Position numbers and translations under genes: made by a program | Shown: positions 24,187 through 32,612 of the stretch, in pieces | Position numbering within the stretch: position 1 is the first letter of the stretch | How the letters are laid out: the number at the start of each line of letters is the position of its first letter | Origin: Paenibacillus sp. MAHUQ-63 | Lineage (GTDB): Bacteria; Bacillota; Bacilli; Paenibacillales; NBRC-103111 | Length of the DNA: 64,000 bases | Assembly (NCBI RefSeq): GCF_028765165.1 | Contig: NZ_JARADB010000002.1 | Location: 1,547,146-1,611,145, forward strand | Reading direction: 5' to 3' | The notes under the pieces: generated by a model | Seen by the model: the letters and a program-made list of their open reading frames with translations, nothing else | Told to the model about the DNA's origin: nothing | The model's database searches: none

Positions 24187-24239
24187 GAAACAGGCAACAT
24201 TGATTAGGATTTTCTATCGTTTCAATTAAATATTCAATA

Positions 24240-24268
24240 TTGATCTATTATTTTATTAAAAGTATGCT
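24240..24268 (+). promoter_or_regulatory. Candidate promoter of the MOSC gene
   Basis: TTGATC (24240-24245), a 17-base spacer and TATGCT (24263-24268), 84 bases upstream of the MOSC start in an A+T-rich stretch. Confidence 0.45.
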
Positions 24269-24352
24269 ATTAAACAGGAAAACACTTGAAGCATAAGATG
24301 TTGATCGTAGGGAAAAATATGTAATGCGCTGTACTTAAAAAGGAGATGTTGT

Positions 24353-25165
24353 ATGAGCTATCCTCGTGTGGTTTCACTTTGGAGATATCCCGTAAAATCG
24401 ATGATGGGAGAAGAGTTAAATGCAACAGATATTACTGAAAAGGGAGTACTTGGTGATAGAAAGTATGCATTGATAGATACTTCAACAGGCAAACTTGCCA
24501 ATGCGAAGAATCCCATCAAATGGCCGAATATGTTTGATTATCGTGCTGTATATACGGACCCGTTACAAGATCCAACAAAACTTCCTCCTGTTAGAATCAC
24601 ATTCCCTGATGGTAGTTGGGGAGTCACGACGGATGAAGATATAAGCGAGAGGCTCTCAGGAAAGCTGGGTCGTCCGGTTAAAGTGGCAGCAACTTCAGAT
24701 CAAGCAGGTGATGTTCAGTTCGAGGGGTATATACCTGATATTGAGGGATTAAATAACAAAAAAACGATTTTCACCCGCAGTTCCCCAGAAGGAACTTTTT
24801 ATGATATTGCAATGGTTCATTTAGTGACAACAGCCAGTATGAATAAAATGAGGGAACTAATTCCGGAAAGTCGTATTGAAGTCAGACGTTATCGATCGAA
24901 TATCGTAATTGATGTGCCTAATGAATCAGGGTTTATCGAAAATGATTGGGTTGGTAAAACCGTTCGAATTGGGGATGAAGTGATAGTAGAGGTTACACAG
25001 CCTTGCGTTCGCTGTATCATGACAACTTTACCTCAAGGGGATTTACCCAATGATCCAGCTATCCTTCGAGCTTCCGTTGAGCATAATAGTGGGGCAATGG
25101 GGGTATATGCGAAGGTCATTCGCACTGGACGTATTTATCGTGGAGATAAGATTATAGTCGAATAA
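24353..25165 (+). CDS. MOSC-domain protein (MOSC_N plus MOSC)
   Basis: 270 residues. N-terminal beta-barrel (VVSLWRYPVKSMMGEELNATDITEKGVLGDRKYALID, about 5-45) and MOSC domain from about 130 with EVRRYRSNIVIDVP and VTQPCVRCIMTTLPQGDLPND, carrying the conserved cysteine pair of molybdenum-cofactor sulfurase C-terminal domains. It may bind molybdenum cofactor and act in reduction of N-hydroxylated compounds. ATG 24353 with AAGGAG upstream; single-gene unit closed by a long terminator. Confidence 0.9.
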   Translation: MSYPRVVSLWRYPVKSMMGEELNATDITEKGVLGDRKYALIDTSTGKLANAKNPIKWPNMFDYRAVYTDPLQDPTKLPPVRITFPDGSWGVTTDEDISERLSGKLGRPVKVAATSDQAGDVQFEGYIPDIEGLNNKKTIFTRSSPEGTFYDIAMVHLVTTASMNKMRELIPESRIEVRRYRSNIVIDVPNESGFIENDWVGKTVRIGDEVIVEVTQPCVRCIMTTLPQGDLPNDPAILRASVEHNSGAMGVYAKVIRTGRIYRGDKIIVE

Positions 25166-25168
25166 CAG

Positions 25169-25242
25169 AAAAGAGGACAAGAACATACATCCTTAAAGAT
25201 TCGTGCGCTGCGCGAGATGATCTTAAGGGTGTAAGTTCTTGT
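25169..25242 (+). terminator. Long nested terminator hairpin after the MOSC gene
   Basis: GACAAGAAC / GTTCTTGTC close a hairpin that continues inward through CATCCTTAA / TTAAGGGTG, AGAT / ATCT and GCGC / GCGC around a one-base tip, then runs into TTTTTT. About 70 bases form one almost continuous imperfect stem. Confidence 0.8.
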
Positions 25243-25277
25243 CTTTTTTGTGCTACATCCTTTTTAAGTAAAGAGGT

Positions 25278-25308
25278 AGAATAATCTACCCTTTTAAAGC
25301 AAATACTT
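25278..25308 (+). promoter_or_regulatory. Candidate sigma-G promoter of the first ger operon
   Basis: AGAATA (25278-25283), 16 bases, then CAAATACTT. Forespore sigma-G promoters resemble TGAATA / CATACTA. The other two ger loci here have better matches with the same 16-base spacing. Confidence 0.35.
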
Positions 25309-25350
25309 CCATCATTATATCGATATTCATCTACCTTCGGAGGTTAATCC

Positions 25351-26817
25351 ATGAAAGTGAGGCCTAATACGATCGATACCTGTGTTCTCAATGCCTTGGA
25401 TGGACTATATCGGAGGTTCGCGGACAACGATCTACTCATCGTACGGCATCTCAAAATGGAGGAAGGCCGTCCGGTCGCATCCCTTGCCTATTTAAGTGCC
25501 ATTGTAGACGAACAATTCCTCAATGGCGAGCTCATCGGCACGTTAAGTGATGACCATCGGGGTACAGCGGAACACAAGGATGCCTCGTATATGGAATTGA
25601 TGAACCGCTTGGGCAAGGCCAAGCAGCTTATGCGAATGGAGGATGTCGTGCAGTTTATTTCGGATGCCGGCATCGTTCTTTTCCTCGAAGGTCGATTCGA
25701 AGCCTATGGCATCACACTGCCAGGTTATGAGACGCGTGCCGTAGAAGAACCGAAATCGGAAGTTAACGTACGCGGGCCGCGGGAAGGATTCACCGAAGAT
25801 CTTCAGACAAACCTGGGTATGGTGTATCGAAGGCTAAAGACGCCAGAACTGAAATCGGTGGCAATCAAGATCGGGCAGCAGAGTCAAACGAAAGTGACGA
25901 TCCTGTATTTGAAGAACCAGGTCAACGAATCGGTCTTGGCGGAAGTTAAAAAAAGGCTGAATGCGGTTCGGATGAACGTTCTTATCGATAGCGCACAGTT
26001 GGAGGAATTGATTCAGGACAGCACGTACTCGCCATTTTCGCAAATTTTGAATACAGAGCGTCCCGATCGGGTCATCACAGCGTTGAATCGAGGCAAAACA
26101 GCGATTATGATCGACGGGACTCCGAATGCATTACTCGCTCCGTCTTCGTTCACCGATTTCCTTCACCCCAGCGAAGATTTATATGAGCGGTTTTATTTTG
26201 CCAATTTTTTGCGGATTCTTCGATTAATCACTTTGTTTATTTCTTTGTTTGGACCTTCTTTGTACATCGCCTTAACCACATTTCATTTGGAGATGATTCC
26301 TACACCTTTAATGCTCACTTTCCTTTCGACGAAAGCGGGAATTCCCTTTCCCACCTTTATCGAGGCCTTGATCATGGAGGTCGCATTTGAAGTTCTTCGG
26401 GAAGCCAGTCTGCGGCTGCCTCGTGTAGTCGGACAATCCGTTAGCATTGTCGGTGCCCTCATTATCGGGGAAACAGCCGTCGATGCAGGGATCGTCTCGC
26501 GGCCGATGGTGATCGTGGTGGCCATGACAGGCATCGCATCGTTTACGATACCTCAGTTCAGCACCGCTATTTCGCTCAGGATGCTGCGTTTCCCCCTTAT
26601 GTTTCTCGCTGCATCTATGGGTGTGTTCGGTCTTGCTCTCGGGATGTTTACGATCACTTTGCATTTGTGCTCGCTGAGATCGTTCGGCAACCACTACTTT
26701 GTTTTATTTGACGGCAAAGGGTGGCGGAACGTACTTGAGAGCTACATCCTTTTTCCGATTCAACATCGGAAATTAAAATCTTGGGGAGAGGATCAGCAGA
26801 ATGATGAAGCTCGCTAG
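25351..26817 (+). CDS. Spore germination receptor A subunit (GerA family)
   Basis: 488 residues. Soluble N-terminal region to about 280, then membrane helices. Family signatures: PREGFTEDLQTNLGMVYRRLKTPELK (about 146-171), YSPFSQILNTERPDRVITALNRGKTAIMIDGTPNALLAPSSF (about 220-262), and ALIMEVAFEVLREASLRLPRVVGQSVSIVGALIIGETAVDAGI (about 336-380). Receptor A subunits form the ligand-gated channel in the spore inner membrane with B and C subunits. ATG 25351 has CGGAGG 7 bases upstream. First gene of an operon ordered A, C, small protein, B. Confidence 0.93.
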   Translation: MKVRPNTIDTCVLNALDGLYRRFADNDLLIVRHLKMEEGRPVASLAYLSAIVDEQFLNGELIGTLSDDHRGTAEHKDASYMELMNRLGKAKQLMRMEDVVQFISDAGIVLFLEGRFEAYGITLPGYETRAVEEPKSEVNVRGPREGFTEDLQTNLGMVYRRLKTPELKSVAIKIGQQSQTKVTILYLKNQVNESVLAEVKKRLNAVRMNVLIDSAQLEELIQDSTYSPFSQILNTERPDRVITALNRGKTAIMIDGTPNALLAPSSFTDFLHPSEDLYERFYFANFLRILRLITLFISLFGPSLYIALTTFHLEMIPTPLMLTFLSTKAGIPFPTFIEALIMEVAFEVLREASLRLPRVVGQSVSIVGALIIGETAVDAGIVSRPMVIVVAMTGIASFTIPQFSTAISLRMLRFPLMFLAASMGVFGLALGMFTITLHLCSLRSFGNHYFVLFDGKGWRNVLESYILFPIQHRKLKSWGEDQQNDEAR

Positions 26818-27961
26818 ATGGACTTTGTTGCTCGGCTTGATGATATCGCTCTCGGCGGGATGCTCGACAGACATTCGGGAAATCAGCGATGTCGCTTTGG
26901 TGATGATTACCGGCATCGATTATGATAAAGAACAAAACAAATATACCTTTACGGCTTACAGTATTTTACCTTCTACCACCAGTATGGAGAACTCAAGCAA
27001 ACAGAATGAATGGGTGGCAAGCGCACAAGGAATCTCCATTATGGATGCAGCCCGTAATTTGCGAAGCCGGGCGGGTAAAACGTTAGATTGGCAGCATGAC
27101 AAATTTTTCATCATCGGGGAAGAAGCCGCGACACACGCCTTATATGAAATTATCGATTATATGACCCGATCTCGCGAAATCCGAATATCCAGCTACATCA
27201 TCGTCAGCGAAGGGAAAGCAGCCGATAAGCTGGCAGTGAGATCGGAGACGAACGATCTGATTGCGAACGATTTTCTAGGGAGAACGACCAACGAGCATTT
27301 ATGGGGCAAGAGCATCTCCTTGATGGTGAAAGACGTTTCAAATTTGTTTTCGAATCCTTACCGGGGGTTCGTGACTGGCCGACTAAGTTTGGATAAGCCG
27401 GTTAACAGTTCGAAGGAAGTGCTTCTCCTCAGCGGCGGCTCCGTATTTAACAAGGGTAAGTTCGTTGACTGGCTGAAAGGGAAGGATACCATAGCGGTTT
27501 ACCTGCTCTCTAAGAAAAGAGAATGGAGCAAGCTGGAATTCCCGGTAATGGTCCAATTCAACTCCACCAATGTGACGATCCTCATGCAGTTTCCGAAGAA
27601 AACATTGCAATTTCGCCAGACGGACGAAGGCATGACGCTGGAAATTGACGTAAGTTTAAAAGCGGCCCTAATGGATATGGATCACCCTCTACAGTTGAGT
27701 AGACCGGGAGCCTTGGAGCAATTGGAGAAAGCGGCAAGCGAAGAGGTAGAGCAAATGCTCGCAGGCAGCTTAAATCATTTTCAAAAGGAATTAAAAGTGG
27801 ACGTACTCGGTTTCTCCGATTATATCCGACAGCATCATCCGAGGGAGTGGAGCCGCATGAAAGACAATTGGGATGAGCTGTACCCGGCGATTCCCGTGCA
27901 TATCCATGTAAATGTGCAATTCTCTAGAATCGGGATGAGTCAAGTATTGGAGGGAACTTGA
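26801..27961 (+). CDS. Spore germination receptor C subunit, lipoprotein (Ger(x)C family)
   Basis: 386 residues. Lipobox LSAGC with Cys21 follows a hydrophobic signal. Family features: RDISDVALVMITGIDYDKEQNKYTFTAYSI-like N-terminus, AQGISIMDAARNLRSRAGKTLDWQHDKFFIIGEEAA, and the C-terminal domain ending ELKVDVLGFSDYIRQHHPREWSRMKDNWDELYPAIPVHIHVNVQFSRIG. It overlaps the A subunit gene by 17 bases. The lipoprotein is anchored on the outside of the spore inner membrane and is needed for the receptor to work. Confidence 0.92.
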   Translation: MMKLARWTLLLGLMISLSAGCSTDIREISDVALVMITGIDYDKEQNKYTFTAYSILPSTTSMENSSKQNEWVASAQGISIMDAARNLRSRAGKTLDWQHDKFFIIGEEAATHALYEIIDYMTRSREIRISSYIIVSEGKAADKLAVRSETNDLIANDFLGRTTNEHLWGKSISLMVKDVSNLFSNPYRGFVTGRLSLDKPVNSSKEVLLLSGGSVFNKGKFVDWLKGKDTIAVYLLSKKREWSKLEFPVMVQFNSTNVTILMQFPKKTLQFRQTDEGMTLEIDVSLKAALMDMDHPLQLSRPGALEQLEKAASEEVEQMLAGSLNHFQKELKVDVLGFSDYIRQHHPREWSRMKDNWDELYPAIPVHIHVNVQFSRIGMSQVLEGT

Positions 27962-27962
27962 G

Positions 27963-28208
27963 ATGATTGCAACCCTCGTGTGCATCGCCAACTTGTGTTA
28001 CGGGCTCGGGCAAACGATTCGGATGTGGAGAAGGAGGCAGAAAACCGAGGCGATTGTGCTTCTTTCTTTAACGCTGTTTATCATAGGCTACTTTTTGCCG
28101 GCCACCGCGGCTTACTGGCCTACTGTGCAAAAAGTGAACAGCCGTATATTCCAGCCTGTCTCTGATTATGTGCTCCATCTTTTGCAAATTCATGTAGGAG
28201 AATTATAA
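27963..28208 (+). CDS. Small two-helix membrane protein within the ger operon
   Basis: 81 residues with two hydrophobic segments (MIATLVCIANLCYGLGQ and IVLLSLTLFIIGYFLPATAAYW) separated by a basic loop (RMWRRRQKTE). Starts 1 base after the C-subunit stop and its TAA is joined to the ATG of the B subunit, so it is certainly part of the operon. Two-helix D-type accessory proteins accompany some germinant receptors and adjust their response; this could be one, but similarity to a known D subunit cannot be judged by eye. Confidence 0.75.
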   Translation: MIATLVCIANLCYGLGQTIRMWRRRQKTEAIVLLSLTLFIIGYFLPATAAYWPTVQKVNSRIFQPVSDYVLHLLQIHVGEL

Positions 28209-29305
28209 TGGCCGCTAATGAGAAAATCAGCAACTTCCAGTTCGGATGTCTTTTCTTTACTTATTTATCGGGGTTCTCGACACTATTTTTGTATGGTGCG
28301 AAGACTTTGCAGCAGGATGTGTGGATTTCCAACTTGCTGGCTACTTTTGGGGCTGTTTTTATAGTTTGGCTGATGAAGTATGTGCAGACTCAGCATCCAG
28401 CCAAGAATATGACCGAAATATGCGAGCTCTTGCTTGGAAAATGGCTAGGAAAAGCGATTCTCTTCGTTATCCTCTTCAATATCGTCGGACTTGTGGTATT
28501 GACGCTTCGGGCGTTGACTTTGTTTTATACGACGGCAATCCTGCCGTACACGTCACCGGAACTGATTATGCTGATGCTGGTGTTAGTTACGTCGTATGCC
28601 GTATTTCTCGGGCTTGAAACGACCGTACGTACCGTACAAGTCATTTTGCCGCTGTTTCTTGTCTCAATCATCATCATTTGCTTGCTGATCCTTCGAAACG
28701 TAGATACGAATCCATTAATTCCCCAATTTCAAAGCCGCTTCACGGATATCGTCTACGGTACGATGCTTTCATATGCCTTTCCATTCGCAAAATCTTTCGG
28801 CCTCGTCTTTGTACTGTTCAGCAGAGTCGCCAATCTGAAGAAGATTATGTCCACCTGCTTCATAAGCTTAATGCTTTCCTGTGTTTATTTATTGATTTCA
28901 ACTTATTTAGCGATCGGTGCATTAGGCATGAATCTGATGAAGTCGTCTACATTTCCGTTCTTTTCGACAATCCAACTCGTTCGGATCGGCGTTTACTTGG
29001 AGAGGATCGAGATCATCATCATCGGAATTTGGACGATATTTACTTTGTACGAGACCATAATAGCCCATTTTTGGTTCATTCAGGTCTTCAGCAGTTTGTT
29101 TCGCATACGGGATACGAAGCCATTCATTTTGCCGGCTGGACTGCTATTTTTCTCCGTGGCTTTGAACAGCTTTGCTCGTCCTACTGAACTGGGAATTTAT
29201 AATACGGCGATTCTTCCCTTTTCGATGTTGTTTCCCACCTTGATCTTGCCGCTCATCCTTGTCATCTTAACTGTATTTAAAAAACAAAAAGGCGATTTGC
29301 TTTAG
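28208..29305 (+). CDS. Spore germination receptor B subunit (GerAB-type permease)
   Basis: 365 residues with about ten membrane helices, a member of the amino acid-permease-like (APC) receptor subunits: EKISNFQFGCLFFTYLSGFSTLFLYG, QHPAKNMTEICELLLGKWLGKAILF, RNVDTNPLIPQFQSRFTDIVYGTMLSYAFPFAKSFGLVF. B subunits bind the germinant (amino acid or sugar). Its ATG overlaps the small upstream gene's TAA (TAATG). Last gene of the operon. Confidence 0.92.
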   Translation: MAANEKISNFQFGCLFFTYLSGFSTLFLYGAKTLQQDVWISNLLATFGAVFIVWLMKYVQTQHPAKNMTEICELLLGKWLGKAILFVILFNIVGLVVLTLRALTLFYTTAILPYTSPELIMLMLVLVTSYAVFLGLETTVRTVQVILPLFLVSIIIICLLILRNVDTNPLIPQFQSRFTDIVYGTMLSYAFPFAKSFGLVFVLFSRVANLKKIMSTCFISLMLSCVYLLISTYLAIGALGMNLMKSSTFPFFSTIQLVRIGVYLERIEIIIIGIWTIFTLYETIIAHFWFIQVFSSLFRIRDTKPFILPAGLLFFSVALNSFARPTELGIYNTAILPFSMLFPTLILPLILVILTVFKKQKGDLL

Positions 29306-29331
29306 AAAAGCTTGAGAAATCAAGCTTTTCT
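29304..29331. terminator. Bidirectional terminator between gerB and the MBL gene
   Basis: AGAAAAGCTTGA / TCAAGCTTTTCT, a perfect 12-bp stem with a 4-base loop GAAA, starting right at the gerB stop. Confidence 0.75.
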
Positions 29332-29422
29332 GCGTAGGGAAATCCGTGTCATAGAAGAATGCCAAATGTACCTAGAACGGGTAGCTTGCTTCCAATATGT
29401 ATTAATATATAACCTTAAAAGT

Positions 29423-30268
29423 TTAACTTGTCAGAAACCACGTAATAGCTTTGGTAAATTCGTTAGGCAGCTCTTCCACTTGGAGGTATTGTTTCATCGC
29501 CTCGGTAATTCGCTTTTCATCGCCACCGAATGAATCGACATATCGGGCCAATTGTACATACCGACTAATATCCTCATGGAAATCGCTGGCGCTTACTGGA
29601 CGTGCATGCGATTCGACGTAGGTCTGAGCCGAATAACCGAGAATGCGTTCCATTAGCTGCAAGAAGATGCCGCTGGAATAGCGGTAAGGTCCGCCATAGA
29701 TTCTAGGTCCAAGGGCGTCCCCTAAGAATATGGTTTTGTCTTCTCTAACAAAGAGAAGGCAGGAATCCTCCGCATGGTCGCCGCCGATATGCTCCAGCTC
29801 ACAAACGACGCCACCGAGATCAAGCGTTAACTTGCTGTCAAATAACAAATCAGGCTCCATAATGGTTATGTCCCGGTTGTCACTGTACTCCAGTTGGATG
29901 TGGCGGGCAGTAGTTTCATTGATCACTCCTAAATGAATGAGTTCGTTGAGGGACTCATCTGTCCATGAGAGACCGGAAAGCTGGCTCAACCGCGTGGCAG
30001 TTCTTCGATTTGCGATCGCAGGAATTTTCCATTCAGACATGCCAAACGTATGGTCCCAATGCCAATGTGTCAATACCATCATCTCGGGCAAAGGGATTTG
30101 GTTCTGCTGAAGCTTCGAACGAAATTGGGCGGCGTGAGCAGGGGAATTGCCTGCATCCAGCAGCAGCGTTCTTCTTTCCCCAACAATCGCTGCAAGTAGG
30201 GGGCGGTCTGTTTCATGTTCAGCATGCTGTATCCATATATGCTGACTTATACGTTCAATATGGGACAT
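29423..30268 (-). CDS. MBL-fold metallo-hydrolase
   Basis: 281 residues. Metal-binding motif H68-W-H70-W-D72-H73 in LTHWHWDHTFGMSEW, third histidine in IGGDHAEDSCLLFV, Asp in IFLGDALGPRIYGGPY and final His in YVESHARPVS. This is the metallo-beta-lactamase superfamily pattern of hydrolases such as glyoxalase II-like enzymes; substrate unknown. ATG 30268 with AAGGAG 8-9 bases upstream. Monocistronic on the minus strand, convergent with the first ger operon. Confidence 0.9.
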   Translation of the reverse strand: MSHIERISQHIWIQHAEHETDRPLLAAIVGERRTLLLDAGNSPAHAAQFRSKLQQNQIPLPEMMVLTHWHWDHTFGMSEWKIPAIANRRTATRLSQLSGLSWTDESLNELIHLGVINETTARHIQLEYSDNRDITIMEPDLLFDSKLTLDLGGVVCELEHIGGDHAEDSCLLFVREDKTIFLGDALGPRIYGGPYRYSSGIFLQLMERILGYSAQTYVESHARPVSASDFHEDISRYVQLARYVDSFGGDEKRITEAMKQYLQVEELPNEFTKAITWFLTS

Positions 30269-30394
30269 TGTACTACTCCTTCTGTAAGAAATCTCATAGT
30301 TGTACTATAGCACTTCCAGGGCTCGATTGGTGAATGACTTCGTGAGGGACAAGTTGGATTGACATCCTTACCCCATAATGATATGTTAAACGAA

Positions 30395-30430
30395 ACAAGA
30401 CATTCTTCCTTTTGGGGCAGAATGTCTTGT
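30395..30430. terminator. Orphan hairpin in the MBL-cse60 intergenic region
   Basis: ACAAGACATTCT / AGAATGTCTTGT, a perfect 12-bp stem with a 12-base loop, followed on the plus strand by TGTACTTTT. No plus-strand gene ends nearby, so it may stop a short transcript or read-through. Confidence 0.45.
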
Positions 30431-30541
30431 TGTACTTTTATGGGTTTTTTACATTAAATGTATTTAATCTGTTGGGGGGAGATCATTATGCGAATTATAT
30501 GAAGCTTTTAACTTGTAATTAAAATTCAGGAGGTAAAATGG

Positions 30542-30745
30542 ATGATTCAGGTGAAGGAATTTTTAGACACGGATTCGTCGCACGCAGAGATAAGAGCAAA
30601 TCAATTTTTGGCTGGTTTAACAGATGAGCAAGTTATTAATGTTTGCTACGGGTCGACGATGAAGTCCGTTTTTAACGGAGCAGAAGTCCAGCGTAGTGCG
30701 ATCCTCGTTGTTTACAAATCGGGAGAAACAAATCCTAATAAATAA
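30542..30745 (+). CDS. cse60: Sporulation protein Cse60
   Basis: 67 residues: MIQVKEFLDTDSSHAEIRANQFLAGLTDEQVINVCYGSTMK, the pattern of the small Cse60 family. In Bacillus subtilis cse60 is made in the mother cell under sigma-E and its function is unknown. ATG 30542 has AGGAGGT 6 bases upstream; the overlapping ATG at 30538 is out of frame. It is followed by a 28-codon ORF 19 bases on and stands between two ger loci. Confidence 0.85.
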   Translation: MIQVKEFLDTDSSHAEIRANQFLAGLTDEQVINVCYGSTMKSVFNGAEVQRSAILVVYKSGETNPNK

Positions 30746-30764
30746 AACGAGGTGTTCTGACAAG

Positions 30765-30851
30765 GTGGAAACCTTCTTTAAATGGCTCTCGGCCATTTCG
30801 GTGTTGTGTATTGCAGCAATCTTTCTTGGCTTATTGCTACAGAAAGTTTGA
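30765..30851 (+). CDS. 28-residue single-helix membrane peptide
   Basis: GTG 30765 to TGA 30849-30851, just after cse60. It reads VETFFKWLSAISVLCIAAI and ends FLGLLLQKV, a single membrane helix flanked by one basic residue on each side. GAGGTG lies 10 bases upstream of the GTG. Small hydrophobic proteins of this size are common in sporulation units, but nothing identifies this one. Evidence is the composition, the plausible ribosome binding site and the operon-like spacing. Confidence 0.45.
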   Translation: METFFKWLSAISVLCIAAIFLGLLLQKV

Positions 30852-30924
30852 CTGGCGCTTGAAGAATGTTTCGAACCGTCTTTGAAACATAGTTGTTTTA
30901 TTAAAATCTTAGGAGGTTTTGAAA

Positions 30925-30987
30925 ATGAGGCAAACGTATCGAAATTGGAATTTAATCATATGGGGTGGAATCTACGATGAACCATAG
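30925..30987 (+). CDS. 20-residue upstream ORF overlapping the GreA/B-like gene start
   Basis: ATG 30925 has a consensus AGGAGG 8 bases upstream, the strongest ribosome binding site in this stretch. It codes for a 20-residue peptide (MRQTYRNWNL, then IIWGGIYDEP) and stops at 30985-30987, 10 bases inside the next gene in another frame. Termination there would place ribosomes at the start of the downstream gene, so translational coupling is likely. Confidence 0.5.
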   Translation: MRQTYRNWNLIIWGGIYDEP

Positions 30988-31399
30988 TCAAACGTCTATT
31001 CACCGTAGCCGCCTTGCTAAACAGCTTGTTTATTTGGATGAACAAGTACCATTTTTACTTGATAATTATCCATCTCACCAAAAGATGAGGATGCGAGATA
31101 GCATCGCTCAATATGTGAAAAAAATGGTGACATTGCTTGAGCTTGATGATGCTAATCTTGCTAATTCATTAAGTGAAATTACCCTTATAGGGAGCAGCGT
31201 GAAGCTCTGCTATGTAGATGAAGGAACTCACGAAGTATTTCAAGTAGTTTTTCCAACAGAAATAGATCCGGATCAAAATAAAATATCATTTTTTTCCCCG
31301 ATCGGGAGTCAATTGTTATTGAGATCTAGAGGTGAAGCTTTCGTTCTACGTACGCCTGAGGCTGAGTACTCTGTTCAGATTATTGAGAGTTCCAATTAG
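30977..31399 (+). CDS. GreA/GreB-like protein (Rnk-type C-terminal domain)
   Basis: 140 residues. An N-terminal helical part (SRLAKQLVYLDEQVPFLLDNYPSHQKMRMRDSIAQYVKKMVTLLELD) is followed from about 66 by the GreA/GreB C-terminal FKBP-like fold: ITLIGSSVKLCYVDEGTHEVFQVVFPTEIDPDQNKISFFSPIGSQLLLRSRGEAFVLR. The N-terminus is shorter than the 75-residue coiled coil of GreA and lacks its acidic tip, so RNA cleavage activity is doubtful; it may compete for the polymerase secondary channel as Rnk-like proteins do. ATG 30977 is preceded by GGGGTGG and lies inside an upstream ORF. Confidence 0.8.
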   Translation: MNHSQTSIHRSRLAKQLVYLDEQVPFLLDNYPSHQKMRMRDSIAQYVKKMVTLLELDDANLANSLSEITLIGSSVKLCYVDEGTHEVFQVVFPTEIDPDQNKISFFSPIGSQLLLRSRGEAFVLRTPEAEYSVQIIESSN

Positions 31400-31436
31400 T
31401 TCGATTAAGCCAAGAAAATAGTTATTTTCTCATAAT

Positions 31437-31466
31437 AAAAGGACGGCCGTAAGGCTGTCCTTTTTA
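31437..31466. terminator. Bidirectional terminator between GreA/B-like gene and gerC
   Basis: AAAAGGACGGCC / GGCTGTCCTTTTT with a GTAA loop and T runs on both strands, between convergent genes. Confidence 0.8.
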
Positions 31467-31505
31467 AATATTCCTACGCAGAGCTTCATCAGGAAACTCG
31501 CTCAT

Positions 31506-32612
31506 TTATTTTATGACACCTGAACCCAGTATTTTCAGTTGAACATTCACGTTCATGGGGATGGAGGGATAGAGGGCAGTCCATTGCTCCCAATCCTGAT
31601 CGGAGATATGGCCCATGGCCCTATATCGCAGACCGAATCCAATCGGATCCAAACCATTTTTTTGCATGAGCTGGAGAACCTTTTCTACACGTTCTTTGAC
31701 TTCCAGTCCGGCGATTTTTTGCAAGCTGCTCCAATCTTCCGTGTAGATAGGACGTCTGGATTCTTCCACCATGCCGTTCAACGTTAAATTCATCTGGATG
31801 GCTGGAGTTCCAGCCGAAACACCCGATATGGCATACTTAACTTTTAATTGGTTTACCGCGATATTAAACGAATTATTTTCCTGGATGGTGTGTATATCAA
31901 TGTTGCTAAAGCCTCTAACCAATTCATTGACTATCCTGGTATGATCCGGTGACAGAAAGACTTTGGCTTTTTGTTTGTCTAACAAAGCAATATGATTGAT
32001 GTTGTAACTTTGATTTATCGGTTGAATGACAGGAAGATAACCATCTTTCCCCCTCTCCGTCATCCTTCTGTGCAGATCAGATAAATTTTCCGTCATCAAA
32101 TATGACGAATCTGTACCTTCATTATCAAAACTTAAGAATAGGGAATTGCCAGGCAATCTCTCGGAGATGACCTTAATGCTCAGAACTTCTTTGGCACTTG
32201 GATCGCCAATCGCCACGGAAGCGATTTTCTGGATGTCTCTCCGACGCAAGAACCAATCCAGCGGCGTTTGGATATCCTGAGTAGCGAGGGATTTGCCGAA
32301 AATAATGACTTTAGCGTGACCGAAATCCAGCTCCTTGTCCACTTTGGACTTCAGTAGACGAACTGCTTCGGTAATTGTACCTGCATCCTGTGATATCATT
32401 TGAAAATTATTGGTCTCGCCTGGCTCGATCCGTGGGGAGGCAATCCCGAGCTTAAGCGTTACACGATAAGGCTTCTCGGGATTATCCGAGAGATCGACAC
32501 CGATGCCCAGAACGAAAAAGCGCTTATCCAAATCTTTAAATCCGCAACTGCTTGTTATCATCAATACGATGAAAAGAGCAACAAGCAGCGCGTTTGAGCC
32601 TAAGCGCTTCAT
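31506..32612 (-). CDS. Spore germination receptor C subunit, lipoprotein (second ger operon)
   Basis: 368 residues. Lipobox TSSC with Cys23. Ger(x)C features: FKDLDKRFFVLGIGVDLSDN, DAGTITEAVRLLKSKVDKELDFGHAKVIIFGKSLA, WFLRRRDIQKIASVAIGDPSA, and the C-terminal domain KNGLDPIGFGLRYRAMGHISDQDWEQWTALYPSIPMNVNVQLKILGSG. Its ATG overlaps the end of the B-subunit gene by 4 bases. Last gene of an A-B-C operon on the minus strand. Confidence 0.93.
   Translation of the reverse strand: MKRLGSNALLVALFIVLMITSSCGFKDLDKRFFVLGIGVDLSDNPEKPYRVTLKLGIASPRIEPGETNNFQMISQDAGTITEAVRLLKSKVDKELDFGHAKVIIFGKSLATQDIQTPLDWFLRRRDIQKIASVAIGDPSAKEVLSIKVISERLPGNSLFLSFDNEGTDSSYLMTENLSDLHRRMTERGKDGYLPVIQPINQSYNINHIALLDKQKAKVFLSPDHTRIVNELVRGFSNIDIHTIQENNSFNIAVNQLKVKYAISGVSAGTPAIQMNLTLNGMVEESRRPIYTEDWSSLQKIAGLEVKERVEKVLQLMQKNGLDPIGFGLRYRAMGHISDQDWEQWTALYPSIPMNVNVQLKILGSGVIK

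Noticed and set aside
28246-29187. Plus-strand ORFs in another frame of the germination permease gene
   Set aside because: The GerB frame is complete, coupled to its neighbours and carries family motifs; the others have neither.
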